From contig JAKBBA010000011.1 of NCBI GenBank assembly GCA_021808665.1, forward strand, positions 22,401 through 86,400: a stretch of DNA of 64,000 nucleotides, read 5' to 3'. Shown here one piece after another: positions 8,459-18,820 of this stretch. The DNA comes from Actinomycetes bacterium. Its GTDB lineage: Bacteria; Actinomycetota; Acidimicrobiia; Acidimicrobiales; Palsa-688. The position numbers and the translations under genes were made by a program. The notes under the pieces were generated by a model. That model worked only from the letters and a program-made list of their open reading frames with translations, ran no database searches and had not been told where the DNA came from. Numbering within the stretch: position 1 is the stretch's first letter; each line of letters begins with the position of its first letter.

Positions 8459-9004
8459 ATGGGACTGGAGAACCTTCAACACAACTTCCTCACCGGGACA
8501 CTTGAGGGCATGGTCAAGTGGGCTCGGGCTTCGAGCTCGTGGGGTGCGAACTTCGGCTTGGCCTGCTGCGCCATCGAAATGATGGCCAGCGGCGCGGCCA
8601 ACTTCGACCTTGCCCGCTTCGGCATGGAAGTCTTTCGTGCCTCCCCGCGCCAGGCTGACGTCATGATCGTGGCCGGTCGAGTCAGCCAGAAGATGGCACC
8701 GGTGCTACGACAGGTCTACGACCAGATGGTCGAACCCAAGTGGGTCATCTCGATGGGCGTCTGCGCCAGCACCGGCGGGATGTTCAACAACTACGCGATC
8801 GTCCAAGGCGTCGACCAGATCGTACCGGTGGACGTCTACGCCCCGGGCTGTCCTCCCGGACCGGAGACTCTCATACACTCGATCCTCACATTGCACCAAA
8901 AGATCAGAACCGGCGAGATCACCCGACGCTCCTCCGCCGAGCCTGGCGCTGGCGTTCACCTGGGCGAACCTGACAGCCGCCGTGCCCTTCGGGTCAAGGT
9001 TTGA
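8459..9004 (+). CDS. nuoB: NADH-quinone oxidoreductase subunit B
   Basis: Carries the terminal 4Fe-4S cluster N2 that reduces quinone. Ligands are visible as the tandem pair in [11 protein letters not shown] (C36, C37), C102 in [13 protein letters not shown] and C131 in APGCPPGPE. The length of 181 is normal, with a short charged C-terminal tail. The ATG has a GGAG about 13 nt upstream. The stop overlaps the nuoC start as TGATG. Confidence 0.97.
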   Translation: MGLENLQHNFLTGTLEGMVKWARASSSWGANFGLACCAIEMMASGAANFDLARFGMEVFRASPRQADVMIVAGRVSQKMAPVLRQVYDQMVEPKWVISMGVCASTGGMFNNYAIVQGVDQIVPVDVYAPGCPPGPETLIHSILTLHQKIRTGEITRRSSAEPGAGVHLGEPDSRRALRVKV

Positions 9005-9501
9005 TGGCCGAGGAGTTGATAAGCGCCGAGCCTCGCCTGCTGCACGGGTGCCCACTTGTGGAGTCGGCCGGGTCTTACGTCGTGCACTGCAATCGGGACT
9101 CGTACTACGAGCTTTGCTCGCACCTTCGCGACGACGGTTACATGATGCCCGTGGGCGTGGCAGGTGTCGACTACCTGACCCACCCAGGCAGGGACCTGCC
9201 TGCCGGCATCGAGGCTGAGCGCTTCGAGGTGGTCGTAGAGCTTCTGTCCTTGGCAGCTCACAAGCGGATCCGGGTGCGTTGTCAAGTGCCCGAAGCCGAT
9301 CCTACTCTCCCGAGCCTTTTCGAGCTGTGGCCGGGGACCGAGGCGCACGAACGGGAAACCTACGACATGTTCGGAGTGGTCTTTCAGGGTCACCCCGACA
9401 TGTCCCGTATCTTGATGCCCGAGGACTGGGAAGGCCACCCGCTGCGAAAGGATTACGAGACCGGTGAGATTCCGGTCCAGTTCAAAGAGGCACGGAGATG
9501 A
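9004..9501 (+). CDS. nuoC: NADH-quinone oxidoreductase subunit C
   Basis: 30-kDa-type peripheral subunit, 165 residues from the ATG in the TGATG junction with nuoB. A TTG three bases earlier would add one residue and is less likely. The family signature is near the C-terminus: ERETYDMFGVVFQGHPDM then ILMPEDWEGHPLRKDY. It contacts NuoB and NuoD at the quinone site. The stop overlaps the nuoD ATG by 4 nt. Confidence 0.96.
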   Translation: MAEELISAEPRLLHGCPLVESAGSYVVHCNRDSYYELCSHLRDDGYMMPVGVAGVDYLTHPGRDLPAGIEAERFEVVVELLSLAAHKRIRVRCQVPEADPTLPSLFELWPGTEAHERETYDMFGVVFQGHPDMSRILMPEDWEGHPLRKDYETGEIPVQFKEARR

Positions 9502-10961
9502 CCGAACCGGGGATTGTGGCTGACCCGCCGCCCAGCGCAGAGGCTGCCGCTGACGACACGACGAGCGCCCCTGAGGCCGCCAAGCCGAGCCTGCTCGACA
9601 GGCTACTTGGCCGTGTGCCAGCTTCGACCACGGCCATGGACGTGATGCTCCAAGCTAAGACAGGCGAGGGGAGCCAGGAGCTAGAGCCACGCCACGCGAG
9701 CAGCCCGACCCAGTACGAGATCGAGACCGGTTCGCGCCTAGCGCTAGCCGAAGGGGTCAGTCTTGACCGAGGAGACCTTGACGTGGAGGTCCCCGAAGAC
9801 GAGAGCATGATCTTGAACCTCGGACCGTCGCACCCTTCCACCCACGGAGTGCTCAGGGTGATGGTCGAGATAGACGGCGAGACCGTGCTGCGTACCAAGC
9901 CGGTGATTGGATATTTGCACACCGGGATGGAGAAAACAGCCGAAGAGCTGATGTTCCACCAAGGCTGCACGAACGTGACCCGGATGGACTATCTGTCCCC
10001 GTTCTTCAACGAGCTTGGGTTCTGCCTGAGCGTGGAGAAGCTCCTCGATATTGAGATACCACCGCGCGCCGTTTGGATCAGGATGCTCATGTGCGAGCTC
10101 AACCGGGTCAGCTCGCACCTTCTGTGGCTCGCCACCAACGGGGCTGACATCGGGGCACTCAACATGCTTGTGTACGGGTGGCGGGAGCGGGAGATGGTCC
10201 TAGCCTTCTTCGAGAAGGTGACCGGCCTGCGGATGAACCACAACTACTTCCGCCCCGGCGGTGTCGCAGCGGACCTTCCCGACGGCTGGCGCGATGACGT
10301 CGCGGCGCTGTGCGAGGCGATACCGCTCAGGATGGACGAGTACGACGAGCTGCTTACCGGACAGCCGATCCTGCAAAAGCGCCTCGTGGGTGTCGGCCCG
10401 CTCGACGCGGATACTGCCATAAGCCTTGGGATCACCGGGCCGTTGCTTCGGTCCACAGGAGTTGCCTGGGACTTGAGGAGGGACAACCCCTACCTGGCCT
10501 ACGACGAGGTCGACTTCGACGTGATCGTAGGAACCAACGGCGACTGCTGGGACCGCTACGCAATCCGGTTCAACGAGATACGGGAGTCGATACACATCGT
10601 CAGCCAGATAGCGGAGAAGATGCCATCCGGTGATTTCCGCACCCAGGACAAGAAGGTCACACCCCCGCCGCGTGGCCGTATCGACGAGTCGATGGAAGCC
10701 CTGATACACCACTTCAAGCTGTATACGGATGGTTTCAGGGTTCCTCCCGGCGAGGCTTACGTTCCCGTCGAAAGCCCTAGAGGTGAAAGTGGCTGCTACA
10801 TAGTCTCCGACGGGTCTTCCAGGCCGTACCGGATGCACATGCGCTCCGCCAGCTTCTCCAACCTGCAGGCCATGGCGCCTATGACACGCGGATCCCTGAT
10901 AGCCGACGCCATAGCGATCGTCTCCACTATCGACCCAGTCCTCGGGGACGTGGACCGATGA
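9498..10961 (+). CDS. nuoD: NADH-quinone oxidoreductase subunit D with a long N-terminal extension
   Basis: 49-kDa-type subunit forming most of the quinone pocket. The core starts near residue 110 with NLGPSHPSTHGVLRV. Quinone-site and family motifs such as GYLHTGMEKTAEEL and CELNRVSSHLLWL follow, and the C-terminus GDVDR is the standard ending. At 487 residues it is about 90 longer than typical NuoD: residues 1-105 are Ala/Pro/Glu-rich and low in complexity. The ATG overlaps nuoC by 4 nt, so the extension is probably translated. A 23-codon reading frame bridges its stop and the nuoE start. Confidence 0.96.
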   Translation: MTEPGIVADPPPSAEAAADDTTSAPEAAKPSLLDRLLGRVPASTTAMDVMLQAKTGEGSQELEPRHASSPTQYEIETGSRLALAEGVSLDRGDLDVEVPEDESMILNLGPSHPSTHGVLRVMVEIDGETVLRTKPVIGYLHTGMEKTAEELMFHQGCTNVTRMDYLSPFFNELGFCLSVEKLLDIEIPPRAVWIRMLMCELNRVSSHLLWLATNGADIGALNMLVYGWREREMVLAFFEKVTGLRMNHNYFRPGGVAADLPDGWRDDVAALCEAIPLRMDEYDELLTGQPILQKRLVGVGPLDADTAISLGITGPLLRSTGVAWDLRRDNPYLAYDEVDFDVIVGTNGDCWDRYAIRFNEIRESIHIVSQIAEKMPSGDFRTQDKKVTPPPRGRIDESMEALIHHFKLYTDGFRVPPGEAYVPVESPRGESGCYIVSDGSSRPYRMHMRSASFSNLQAMAPMTRGSLIADAIAIVSTIDPVLGDVDR

Positions 10962-11029
10962 CCTCCACAACGCAGGTAAGACAAGGCCAGGCACGCCGAA
11001 TACAGGAGGTTAGAGCGTGGCGCGCCTGA
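10958..11029 (+). CDS. Possible 23-residue micro-ORF between nuoD and nuoE
   Basis: An ATG overlaps the nuoD stop as ATGA and opens 23 codons that end at 11029, inside the first codons of nuoE. The predicted peptide is basic (five Arg). No family is recognisable. It could be a coupling device that carries ribosomes across the only sizeable gap early in the nuo operon, or chance. Confidence 0.2.
   Translation: MTSTTQVRQGQARRIQEVRAWRA
11004..11010 (+). promoter_or_regulatory. Strong Shine-Dalgarno for nuoE
   Basis: AGGAGGT ends 6 nt before the nuoE GTG at 11017 and fixes that start. It is the clearest ribosome-binding site in the nuo operon and stands where gene overlap is lost. Confidence 0.8.
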
Positions 11030-11745
11030 ACCCCGACAATCTCGCTCACGCTGAGGAGCTGATCGCCCTGTACCCCGAGCGGAGGTCGGCCCTCATCCCG
11101 ATCCTGCACGTGCTTCAGGAACAGGATGGTTACCTGAGCGAGGACGGCATGGCTCACGTCGCTGAGCTCGTCGGTATAAAACCGGTCGAGGTTCGCGGTA
11201 CGGCTTCGTTCTACGACATGTTCCACTTCGAACCGGTCGGCCGTTACCTGGTGGCGGTGTGCACGAACATCGCCTGCATGCTCCAAGGTGCCTACCGGCT
11301 GCTGGAACACGCCGAGGAGACCCTAGGTGTGGCGCCTGGGGGTACCACGGCCGACGGGATGTTCACTTTGGAAGACGCCGAATGCCTGGCCCTTTGCGGC
11401 AACGCCCCTTGCGTCACTGTCAACTGGCGCTTCTTCGGCGATCTTGATCCGCAAGACTTCGACAGACTCGTCGAGGACCTGCGCTCCGGTCGCTTGGACG
11501 GCGAGGTCCCCGCGCATGGAACTCTCAGCAGGGTGCGCCGACGCCACTCCTTGAAGGCTGCTGGCTCTACCGGCTCAGCCAGCGACCAGGCGGCACTTCC
11601 CAATGAGAGCCAGCCGGGATCCGACGCGTCGGAAGGGCCAGCTCCCGACCTGCCTGCCCCCGGGACGCACCTGGACCTGTCAACCCGTCGAAGCACCACC
11701 GCCACGGCCGTCGTCGACGCAAAACACCTGGAGAACCCTAAGTGA
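11017..11745 (+). CDS. nuoE: NADH-quinone oxidoreductase subunit E with a C-terminal tail
   Basis: 24-kDa-type thioredoxin-fold subunit with the 2Fe-2S cluster N1a. Ligands are C82 and C87 (VCTNIACMLQGA) and C123 and C127 (ECLALCGNAPC). The length is 242; the family core ends near 165, and the remaining 75 or so residues are Ser/Pro/Asp-rich and without recognisable structure. The GTG start is fixed by AGGAGGT. The stop overlaps nuoF GTG by 4 nt. Confidence 0.95.
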   Translation: MARLNPDNLAHAEELIALYPERRSALIPILHVLQEQDGYLSEDGMAHVAELVGIKPVEVRGTASFYDMFHFEPVGRYLVAVCTNIACMLQGAYRLLEHAEETLGVAPGGTTADGMFTLEDAECLALCGNAPCVTVNWRFFGDLDPQDFDRLVEDLRSGRLDGEVPAHGTLSRVRRRHSLKAAGSTGSASDQAALPNESQPGSDASEGPAPDLPAPGTHLDLSTRRSTTATAVVDAKHLENPK

Positions 11746-13079
11746 CATTTGCCGAATCGACCCGCATCGTAACCGCGAGGTTGCACAACGAACGTTCTTG
11801 GACGATCTCCTCGTACCTGGCAGCGGGCGGCTACCAGGGTCTACGCCGGGCGTTGACCATGACCCCCAAGGAAATTCACGACCAGGTCAACACTGCGAAC
11901 ATTCTCGGTCGGGGAGGGGCGGGCTTCGAGGCCGGCCGCAAGTGGGGCATGCTGCGCCAGGCTCAGCCGGTGTATCTGACCATAAACGGCGACGAGAGCG
12001 AGCCGGCGACTTTCAAGGATCACGCTCTCATCGAAGGAGACCCCCACCAGCTGATCGAGGGGGCTGTCATCGCCGCCTATGTTATAGGTGCCGCCCAGGT
12101 GTTCATCTTCGTGCGCGGCGAGTTCCCCTTGGCGATCGAGCGGCTGCAGGCGGCGCTGAACGAGGCTTACGACTACGGCGCCGTCGGGGCGAACATCTTC
12201 GCCAGTAGCTTCTCGGTAGACGTCGTCGTGCACCCTGGTGCGGGCGCCTACATATGTGGGGAGGAGACCGCCCTGCTCGAAAGCCTCGAAGGCAAAAGAG
12301 GCTACCCGAGGATTAAACCCCCCTTCTTCCCGGCGGTTATGGGACTTTACGGTGCACCGACGATCGTCAACAACGTCGAGACCGTCTCCAACCTTCCCTG
12401 GGTAGTCCTAAACGGTGGTGATAACTTCGCGGCTCTCGGGGAAGGGCGTTCCAAGGGAACGAAGCTCCTCGCCCTGGCCGGTCACGTCAAACAACCCGGC
12501 AACTACGAACTGGAGTGGGCGAAGGTCACCTTCAGGGACCTGATTTTCGACCCGGCGCTCGGCGGTGGGATCAGGGACGACAACGAGCTCAAGGCGATCA
12601 TCCCCGGCGGAGTGTCGTCACCTTGGATCGGACCCGAGCATCTCGACGTTTCGCTGTCCAACGAGGCGATCGCTGGCATCGGCAGCATGGCCGGTTCCGG
12701 TTCTGTCATCCCGATGGACCACACCACCTGCATGGTGCGCGCAGCGTGGCGCATCGTCAGGTTCTTCCATCGAGAGTCCTGCGGACAGTGCACGCCGTGT
12801 CGCGAGGGAGGGGGATGGCTCGAGAAGATCCTCGAACGTATCGAGATGGGCCAGGGTCGCGAGTCCGACTTGGACCTTCTGATGGACGTCTGCGACAACA
12901 TCTCCCCCGGGGTTTCCTGGCCTCCCGCGCAGACGACGATCTGCGTGCTTGGACCGTCGATGCCCCCGTCCATCGCGTCCGGTCTGTCAAGGTTTCGCGA
13001 CGAGTACCTTGCGCACATCCGCGAAGGCCGCTGCCCGTTCCCTCCCGACCGTCTACCCCGGAGGCTCGCCCGTGTCTGA
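11742..13079 (+). CDS. nuoF: NADH-quinone oxidoreductase subunit F
   Basis: 51-kDa-type NADH-binding subunit with FMN and cluster N3. The FMN/NADH loop is ILGRGGAGFEAGRKWGM (about 54-70); INGDESEPATFKDH and AGAYICGEETALLESLEG continue the NADH site. The cluster motif is ESCGQCTPCREGG plus a distal Cys. The 445 residues are normal. GTG start, 4-nt overlap with nuoE. The 3' end overlaps nuoG by 8 nt. Confidence 0.97.
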   Translation: MTFAESTRIVTARLHNERSWTISSYLAAGGYQGLRRALTMTPKEIHDQVNTANILGRGGAGFEAGRKWGMLRQAQPVYLTINGDESEPATFKDHALIEGDPHQLIEGAVIAAYVIGAAQVFIFVRGEFPLAIERLQAALNEAYDYGAVGANIFASSFSVDVVVHPGAGAYICGEETALLESLEGKRGYPRIKPPFFPAVMGLYGAPTIVNNVETVSNLPWVVLNGGDNFAALGEGRSKGTKLLALAGHVKQPGNYELEWAKVTFRDLIFDPALGGGIRDDNELKAIIPGGVSSPWIGPEHLDVSLSNEAIAGIGSMAGSGSVIPMDHTTCMVRAAWRIVRFFHRESCGQCTPCREGGGWLEKILERIEMGQGRESDLDLLMDVCDNISPGVSWPPAQTTICVLGPSMPPSIASGLSRFRDEYLAHIREGRCPFPPDRLPRRLARV

Positions 13080-15924
13080 GACGAACTCCGCTATGCCACA
13101 GGCAGCCGGCGCAGCCCACGGCGTAGTCGTGCACCTCCGCAAGCCGCCCCTAGTGACGGCCAGCGCCGTTGGGACGGCTCCGCCCAGACAGTCTTCTGTT
13201 TCCGGCACCGTGACGGTCACCATCGACGGCCGTCAAGTGCAAGCCCGGGCCGGCGAGTGGATCATCGACGCCGCCGACGAGGCCGGCGTGTACATTCCCC
13301 GCTTCTGCTATCACCCGAGGATGAAGCCGGTCGGCATGTGCCGGATGTGCCTAGTCGAAGTGGAAGGACCGCGAGGTTCGACTCTAATGCCGGCCTGCTT
13401 CAACCCGGTGAGCGACGGGATGACGGTCCACACCCGCAGCCCAAAAGCCCTAAAGGCCCAGGAAGGTGTGCTCGAATTCCTCCTCGTCAATCACCCGCTG
13501 GACTGCCCGGTCTGTGACAAAGGCGGCGAGTGCCCCCTACAAGACCAGACGCTCACCTACGGCCCAGGCGAGACGCGTTTCGTCGAGGAGAAGCGCCACT
13601 GGGACAAGCCGATTGCCATATCCAAGCTCGTCTACTTGGACCGAGAGCGCTGCATCCAGTGCGGTCGATGCGTCCGTTTCGCCGACGAGGTCGCCGGGGA
13701 CGCCTTGATCGACTTCGCCGAGAGAGGCGACCGCACCGAGGTGGCGGTGTTTCCCGACTCGCCCTACTCGTCGTATTTCAGCGGGAACGTAGTGCAGATC
13801 TGCCCTGTCGGGGCGCTGACCTCCAAGCCATACCGGTTCAAAGCACGGCCGTGGGACCTAGAACAGGTAGAGACGACCTGCACCACCTGCTCGGTTGGTT
13901 GCCGAACCGTGGTGCAGGCGACCCAAGGCCAGGTCACGCGACTCATAGGAGTAGACTCCGACCCGGTCAACTGGGGCTGGTTGTGCGACAAAGGCCGGTT
14001 CAGCTACCCCGACGCCTCCGATGCCGGTCGTATCAGCGTGCCGATGATCCGTGAAGGCGACGAACTCGTGGAATCCACGTGGGCCAAGGCCATCACCAAG
14101 GCGGCAGCGGGCATCAGCGCCGCTTTGCGGTTCGGGGGCGGATCGTCGGTGGGTGTTATCGGGGGTGCACGCCTCGCCAACGAGGACGCCTACGTGTGGT
14201 CCAAGCTCGCCCGGGTCGTGCTCGGCACCGACAACATAGACGCGCAACTCGGTGACGGCCTGCCCGCTCAGACAGTCCTCGGTCTTCCACGCGCCACTAT
14301 CGACCAGGCCGCCGCGGCCCCGCTGGTCATAACCGTCGGGTCGGACGTAAAAGACGAGCTTCCTGTGCTCTACATCCGGCTCCGCCACGCCGTGCTTGAA
14401 GGCGCAACGCAACTCGTCGAGCTGAACACGACGCCTACAGGGCTCAGCCCGTACGCGGCCGACACCGCCAGGTACAACCCGGGTGAGCTGGCAGCGCTGG
14501 CGGTAGCGATCACCTCCAAGAGCGAGCCGACAGGCCCCGTCGGCGGGGTGGACCCTTCGACTATCGCGTCCATCCGCGGTCACATCTCCCGGGCTGGCCG
14601 CGAAGCTGGACCTTCGGGGCCATCCGTGGTGGTGCTGATCGCCAGGCCGTCCCTGGCCGAGAACGACGAGCAGGTAGCGACCGCGGCGAGGATCCTCGCC
14701 GACATCCCGGGCGTCGCTTTCCTGTCCGGCCTGCGGCGGGGCAACATCCACGGCGCTCTCGACATGGGCATGGCGCCGGGGATCTTGCCCGGGCGTGTCG
14801 CCTTGGACGCGGCCCGCTCCTACTACGAGCACCACTGGGCGGCAGAGCTCCCGGCCGAGGCTGGCCTGGACACCTCGGGGATGCTCGCCGACGCAGCCCG
14901 CGGTCGCATCGGGGCTTTGGTGCTCCTCGGCTCGGACCCACTCGTCGACTTTCCCGACGCCGACATGGCACTTCGCGGTCTTGTGGGAGCCCGGTTCGTC
15001 GTGGCGGTCGACACGCACCTAAACGAATCGGTTCGCAGAGCGGACGTGGTACTCCCGGCGGCACCGTGGAGCCAGAGGCGGGGAACTTTCACCAACCTTG
15101 AGGGCCGCGTCTCGTGGCTCGGTCAGGTCACCTCACCGGGGTCCGCCTGGCCGGAGTGGATGATCGCCGTCGAGCTAGCCGCACGGCTGGGAGTAGACCT
15201 GGGCTACGAAAGCCCCGAGGGAATCTGGGCTGAGATCGAAAAAGTGTCGCCACTGCACCGGGGCGTCACCCGTGAGGTGCTCAGCGGCCCCTACGGCGGT
15301 GACGGCGTCGTCGTCCCCGTCGGGTCGTCCGGTCATAGCACCGCAGCGGCGAGACCCCTAGACCCGATGGCCGACCCGGGCATCTCCTCCGCTGAGCGCC
15401 ACAAGGTCGCTGCTAGCTCCCTGGCGAACGATGAGGCACGCTCAGGCTCCCCTGTGGACGTGGCACAGCCACAGACAGCGGAGGCCTACGCCTTGGGGGA
15501 CGGCGCAGACGCACAGGTCGAGCCGGCGATGCCGCCGTTCGTAGGGCTCCCGCCCGTTCCGGTGCCCTCCCCGTCGAAGCCAGCCGGAGCCGCTGGGGAC
15601 GGAGCCTTGACGCTCGTCACTCGCCGCAAGATGTGGGACGGCGGTACGGCGGCGCAGTCCTCGGCGTACCTTAGCGGTCTGGCGGAGTTGCCGGCATTGG
15701 TCGCCAACCCGGCCGAGCTGGCAGCCCTCGGCGTAGCCGAAGGCGAAAAAGTGACGGTTAGCTCGGCGAAAGGCTCGCTCACCGTGCCGGCATCGGCGGA
15801 CGCCGGGGTCGCGAGCGGAATCGCGGTGCTGGCATGGAACCTCCCCGGGGGCCGCGTCGGGGAGCTCATAGACGCCGGCGAGAGGCTCAACTTCGTCCGT
15901 GTAGCGCCAGGAGGTGACAAATGA
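13072..15924 (+). CDS. nuoG: NADH-quinone oxidoreductase subunit G, enlarged
   Basis: 75-kDa-type iron-sulfur subunit, 950 residues from GTG 13072, which has GGAGG 7 nt upstream. The open frame extends further upstream inside nuoF but lacks family sequence there. An N-terminal 2Fe-2S domain (CYHPRMKPVGMCRMCLVEVE, and MPACFNPV) is followed by CPVCDKGGECPLQD, ERCIQCGRCVRF and the molybdopterin-oxidoreductase-like part beginning TTCTTCSVGCR. A low-complexity stretch of about 75 residues near 770-840 separates the core from a C-terminal molydopterin-dinucleotide-binding-like domain. This makes it longer than most NuoG proteins. Confidence 0.95.
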   Translation: MSETNSAMPQAAGAAHGVVVHLRKPPLVTASAVGTAPPRQSSVSGTVTVTIDGRQVQARAGEWIIDAADEAGVYIPRFCYHPRMKPVGMCRMCLVEVEGPRGSTLMPACFNPVSDGMTVHTRSPKALKAQEGVLEFLLVNHPLDCPVCDKGGECPLQDQTLTYGPGETRFVEEKRHWDKPIAISKLVYLDRERCIQCGRCVRFADEVAGDALIDFAERGDRTEVAVFPDSPYSSYFSGNVVQICPVGALTSKPYRFKARPWDLEQVETTCTTCSVGCRTVVQATQGQVTRLIGVDSDPVNWGWLCDKGRFSYPDASDAGRISVPMIREGDELVESTWAKAITKAAAGISAALRFGGGSSVGVIGGARLANEDAYVWSKLARVVLGTDNIDAQLGDGLPAQTVLGLPRATIDQAAAAPLVITVGSDVKDELPVLYIRLRHAVLEGATQLVELNTTPTGLSPYAADTARYNPGELAALAVAITSKSEPTGPVGGVDPSTIASIRGHISRAGREAGPSGPSVVVLIARPSLAENDEQVATAARILADIPGVAFLSGLRRGNIHGALDMGMAPGILPGRVALDAARSYYEHHWAAELPAEAGLDTSGMLADAARGRIGALVLLGSDPLVDFPDADMALRGLVGARFVVAVDTHLNESVRRADVVLPAAPWSQRRGTFTNLEGRVSWLGQVTSPGSAWPEWMIAVELAARLGVDLGYESPEGIWAEIEKVSPLHRGVTREVLSGPYGGDGVVVPVGSSGHSTAAARPLDPMADPGISSAERHKVAASSLANDEARSGSPVDVAQPQTAEAYALGDGADAQVEPAMPPFVGLPPVPVPSPSKPAGAAGDGALTLVTRRKMWDGGTAAQSSAYLSGLAELPALVANPAELAALGVAEGEKVTVSSAKGSLTVPASADAGVASGIAVLAWNLPGGRVGELIDAGERLNFVRVAPGGDK

Positions 15925-17135
15925 GCGGCGACCCGCTTTTCGTGCACGGCCTCAACCTGGCGGTGTGGGTGATACTCGTCGTCAAGGTCGTAGCCGTCTT
16001 CGCAGTTGTGCTGTTGTCGGTTCTGTTCATGATCATGTACGAGCGCAAAGTGATCGCCCGTCTCGGAGTTCGCTACGGTCCCAACCGGGCCGGGCCGAAC
16101 GGCTGGCTGCAGTCGCTGGCCGACGGAACGAAGCTTCTCTTCAAAGAGGCGTTCACTCCCAAAGGCGCCGACAAGGTGGTCTACAAGATCGCCCCGTACC
16201 TGATGCTCCTACCGGCGCTGATCGCTTTCGCTATTGTGCCGATCGGCGGGCACATAACCATCGCCCATCACACGACCGAGCTTCAGCTAGCCGATCCGCA
16301 GTGGGGAATCCTGTTCCTTCTAATGACGTCGGGAGTGGCGGTCTACGGGGTGATGATGGCGGGGTGGTCCTCGGGTTCTAAATACCCGCTCCTCGGTTCG
16401 GTCCGCGCCAGTGCCCAGATGGTCTCCTACGAAGCCGTACTCGGTCTGACCACAGCCACCGCTGTTCTGGTAACCGGGTCTCTCCACACAAGCGCAATTG
16501 TCTCAGCTCAGCACGGCGGGTTTCTCTACCACTGGAACATCATCCACACAGCAGTCATCCCCTTCATCCTCTTTTCGGTAGCGATCACCGCTGAGATGAC
16601 TCGCGCTCCGTTCGACTTGGTAGAAGCCGAGGAGGAGATCTCCGGTGGCTACAACCTCGAGTACTCGTCGGTCGACTTCGCCTGGTTCTACCTGGCTGAA
16701 TACGCGGCGCTGATAACCAACTCGGCGATCATCATCACGCTATGGCTCGGCGGGCCGGATGGCCCGCGCATCGCCGGACATTCGATCGGTCCGGTGTGGT
16801 TCATCATCAAGATGCTCGTCGTGTTGTACATCTTTGTGTGGATCAGGGCGACCCTTCCCCGCTTGCGCTACGACCAGTTGATGGACCTCGGCTGGAAGCG
16901 GATGATCCCTGCGGCCCTAGCGATGCTGATGATCATCGCCGGCTTCCAAGCGACGACAAATACCTCGGGATCGGGCATAGGCCACTACCTCGCGGAGCGG
17001 AAATGGGGTTTCCTTGCGATCGTCGCAAGCGTGCTTCTGTACGCGCTTCTCACTCGTGCGATCGAAGTAGGCAAGCAGGCGACCACCTTGGACGATCCGA
17101 CCGACGCACACCAAAAGGTAGGCGGACAGATATGA
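15921..17135 (+). CDS. nuoH: NADH-quinone oxidoreductase subunit H
   Basis: Membrane subunit beside the quinone cavity, with eight or so transmembrane helices, 404 residues. Conserved segments include [20 protein letters not shown] and, near the middle, [20 protein letters not shown], the acidic loop typical of NuoH. The ATG overlaps nuoG by 4 nt, and the stop overlaps nuoI ATG by 4 nt. Confidence 0.97.
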   Translation: MSGDPLFVHGLNLAVWVILVVKVVAVFAVVLLSVLFMIMYERKVIARLGVRYGPNRAGPNGWLQSLADGTKLLFKEAFTPKGADKVVYKIAPYLMLLPALIAFAIVPIGGHITIAHHTTELQLADPQWGILFLLMTSGVAVYGVMMAGWSSGSKYPLLGSVRASAQMVSYEAVLGLTTATAVLVTGSLHTSAIVSAQHGGFLYHWNIIHTAVIPFILFSVAITAEMTRAPFDLVEAEEEISGGYNLEYSSVDFAWFYLAEYAALITNSAIIITLWLGGPDGPRIAGHSIGPVWFIIKMLVVLYIFVWIRATLPRLRYDQLMDLGWKRMIPAALAMLMIIAGFQATTNTSGSGIGHYLAERKWGFLAIVASVLLYALLTRAIEVGKQATTLDDPTDAHQKVGGQI

Positions 17136-17854
17136 GCGGACTCTCCAACCTGGTACCCCGCCAACTGCGGGGTTTCGTGGTCACCGGCAAGTTGCCGTTC
17201 AAACCTAAGGTGACAGTCCAGTATCCCGAGGAGAAGCGCCCGAAGCCGGAACGTTTCCACGGCCGTCACGTCCTCAACCGCTACGAGGACGGAATGGAGA
17301 AGTGCATCGGCTGCGAACTGTGCGCAGGAGTCTGTCCAGCCAAGTGCATCTACGTTCGCGGAGCCGACAACCCGCCTGACACTCCCGTGTCGCCGGGTGA
17401 GAGATACGGTTTCGTGTACGAGATCAACTTCTTGCGTTGCATTCACTGTGACATGTGCGTCGAAGCGTGCCCTACCGAGGCGATCACCGAGTCCAAGCTC
17501 TTCGAGTTCTCCTTCGCGAGCCGATCGGACGCCATCTACACCAAAGCGGAGCTTCTAGTCGACGACGACGGCCTCCCACAGCAGTTGCCGTGGGAGGACT
17601 GGAAGCCCGGTGACGATCGCAACACCTCCGGATGGGTGAGGGCTACCTCCCCCGCCGGGGACGCGTCGAGCGAAGGTAGGGCGATGTGGTCGGCAGAGCT
17701 CGGCTACGGGGTCAGGCACCCCCAGAGAGGCCAGAGCGATCCCTCCGGCGCCGATTACCCGGCCGACACGGACATCTCCCTACGTGAGACCCTTTCAGGG
17801 GCTCTGCGCGGTATCGGAGTCGACGACAAAAGACCGGATCGGGGTGAGGACTGA
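17132..17854 (+). CDS. nuoI: NADH-quinone oxidoreductase subunit I
   Basis: TYKY-type subunit with two 4Fe-4S clusters, N6a and N6b. Ligands: C58, C61, C64 and C68 in [16 protein letters not shown], and C103, C106, C109 and C113 in [16 protein letters not shown]. It is 240 residues from the ATG in the ATGA overlap with nuoH. The frame stays open far upstream, but that is nuoH sequence. The last 80 or so residues are polar and variable. TGATG junction with nuoJ. Confidence 0.97.
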   Translation: MSGLSNLVPRQLRGFVVTGKLPFKPKVTVQYPEEKRPKPERFHGRHVLNRYEDGMEKCIGCELCAGVCPAKCIYVRGADNPPDTPVSPGERYGFVYEINFLRCIHCDMCVEACPTEAITESKLFEFSFASRSDAIYTKAELLVDDDGLPQQLPWEDWKPGDDRNTSGWVRATSPAGDASSEGRAMWSAELGYGVRHPQRGQSDPSGADYPADTDISLRETLSGALRGIGVDDKRPDRGED

Positions 17855-18510
17855 TGCTCGCTACGCTGAGTGCCGCTGTGCTGGCGGACACTTCAGGCCA
17901 GGCTCTGGCCCACGCCTCGGCGTGGGCCGTGTTCGCCGTAGGCGCCGCTATGATCCTCACAGGTGCGGCTGGCGTGATCCTTCTACGCAACCCGGTCCAC
18001 TCGGCTCTGATGCTCGTCGTCACGCTTTTCGGGGTGGCCTTGGAGTTCATCGACGAGTCCGCCGACTTCCTAGCGGCGGTGCAGATAATCGTATACGCGG
18101 GCGCCGTCGTCATCTTGTTCCTCTTCGTCATCATGTTCCTCGGCGTGGACCGCAAGGAGGCGATTGCCGCAGAACCCACCAAGCTGCAGAAACCCCTGGC
18201 CGCTCTGATGGGCTTGGTGGTCTTGGTAGAGATCCTCGCCTTGTCACGCGTCGACCATTGGGCATCGGGTGCCCCCGCTCAGTCGGGAACGCTCAACGGG
18301 GCAGGAGACAACGTGCAGAAACTAGGGCAGGCTGTCTACACCGGATACCTGTTGCCGTTCGAGATGACCGCTGCTCTGCTCGTCATCGCCGTCGTCGCTA
18401 CCGTCGTGCTCTCCAAGCGTTCCGCAGGTTCCGCTGAGGCGTCCTCCCCGGACGATCCAGAGCGGGAGGGGCGGGCTGGGGACCCAGAGGACTCCGAGGT
18501 TGCGTTGTGA
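17854..18510 (+). CDS. nuoJ: NADH-quinone oxidoreductase subunit J
   Basis: Membrane-arm subunit, 218 residues with five predicted helices. [20 protein letters not shown] is the family's pi-bulge helix near the E-channel. The C-terminus is a charged tail ([16 protein letters not shown]). It starts at ATG in TGATG with nuoI, and the nuoK GTG overlaps its stop by 4 nt. Confidence 0.95.
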   Translation: MLATLSAAVLADTSGQALAHASAWAVFAVGAAMILTGAAGVILLRNPVHSALMLVVTLFGVALEFIDESADFLAAVQIIVYAGAVVILFLFVIMFLGVDRKEAIAAEPTKLQKPLAALMGLVVLVEILALSRVDHWASGAPAQSGTLNGAGDNVQKLGQAVYTGYLLPFEMTAALLVIAVVATVVLSKRSAGSAEASSPDDPEREGRAGDPEDSEVAL

Positions 18511-18812
18511 GCGTTCCCAGCGCCTGGTATTTGGTGCTCGCCGCCGTCTTGTTCGGCATGGGCGCAACAGGACTTCTGATCCGCCGTAACGTCCTGATCA
18601 TGTTCATGTGCATCGAGCTGATGCTGAACGCGGTGAACCTCACCTTTGTCACTTTCGCCCGGCTGCTGAACGACATCGGCGGTCAGGTCGACGTCCTGTT
18701 CGTGCTCGTGGTTGCGGCAGCGGAAGTTGTCGTGGGACTAGCGATCATCGTCGCACTGTTCCGCCGCAGGGCAGCAGCAACCGCTGACGACATCCACATA
18801 CTGAAGGGCTGA
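18507..18812 (+). CDS. nuoK: NADH-quinone oxidoreductase subunit K
   Basis: MnhC-like small antiporter-type subunit, 101 residues with three helices. Conserved acidic residues are in [13 protein letters not shown] (helix 2) and [19 protein letters not shown] (helix 3). GTG start with a 4-nt overlap with nuoJ. The 8-nt gap to nuoL keeps it in the same operon. Confidence 0.96.
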   Translation: MSVPSAWYLVLAAVLFGMGATGLLIRRNVLIMFMCIELMLNAVNLTFVTFARLLNDIGGQVDVLFVLVVAAAEVVVGLAIIVALFRRRAAATADDIHILKG

Positions 18813-18820
18813 CGTATCCG

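Noticed and set aside
13858..15018. 386-codon minus-strand frame inside nuoG
   Set aside because: Antisense to a confirmed NuoG domain. The composition (Gly/Arg/His/Asp-rich) is typical of high-GC shadow frames.
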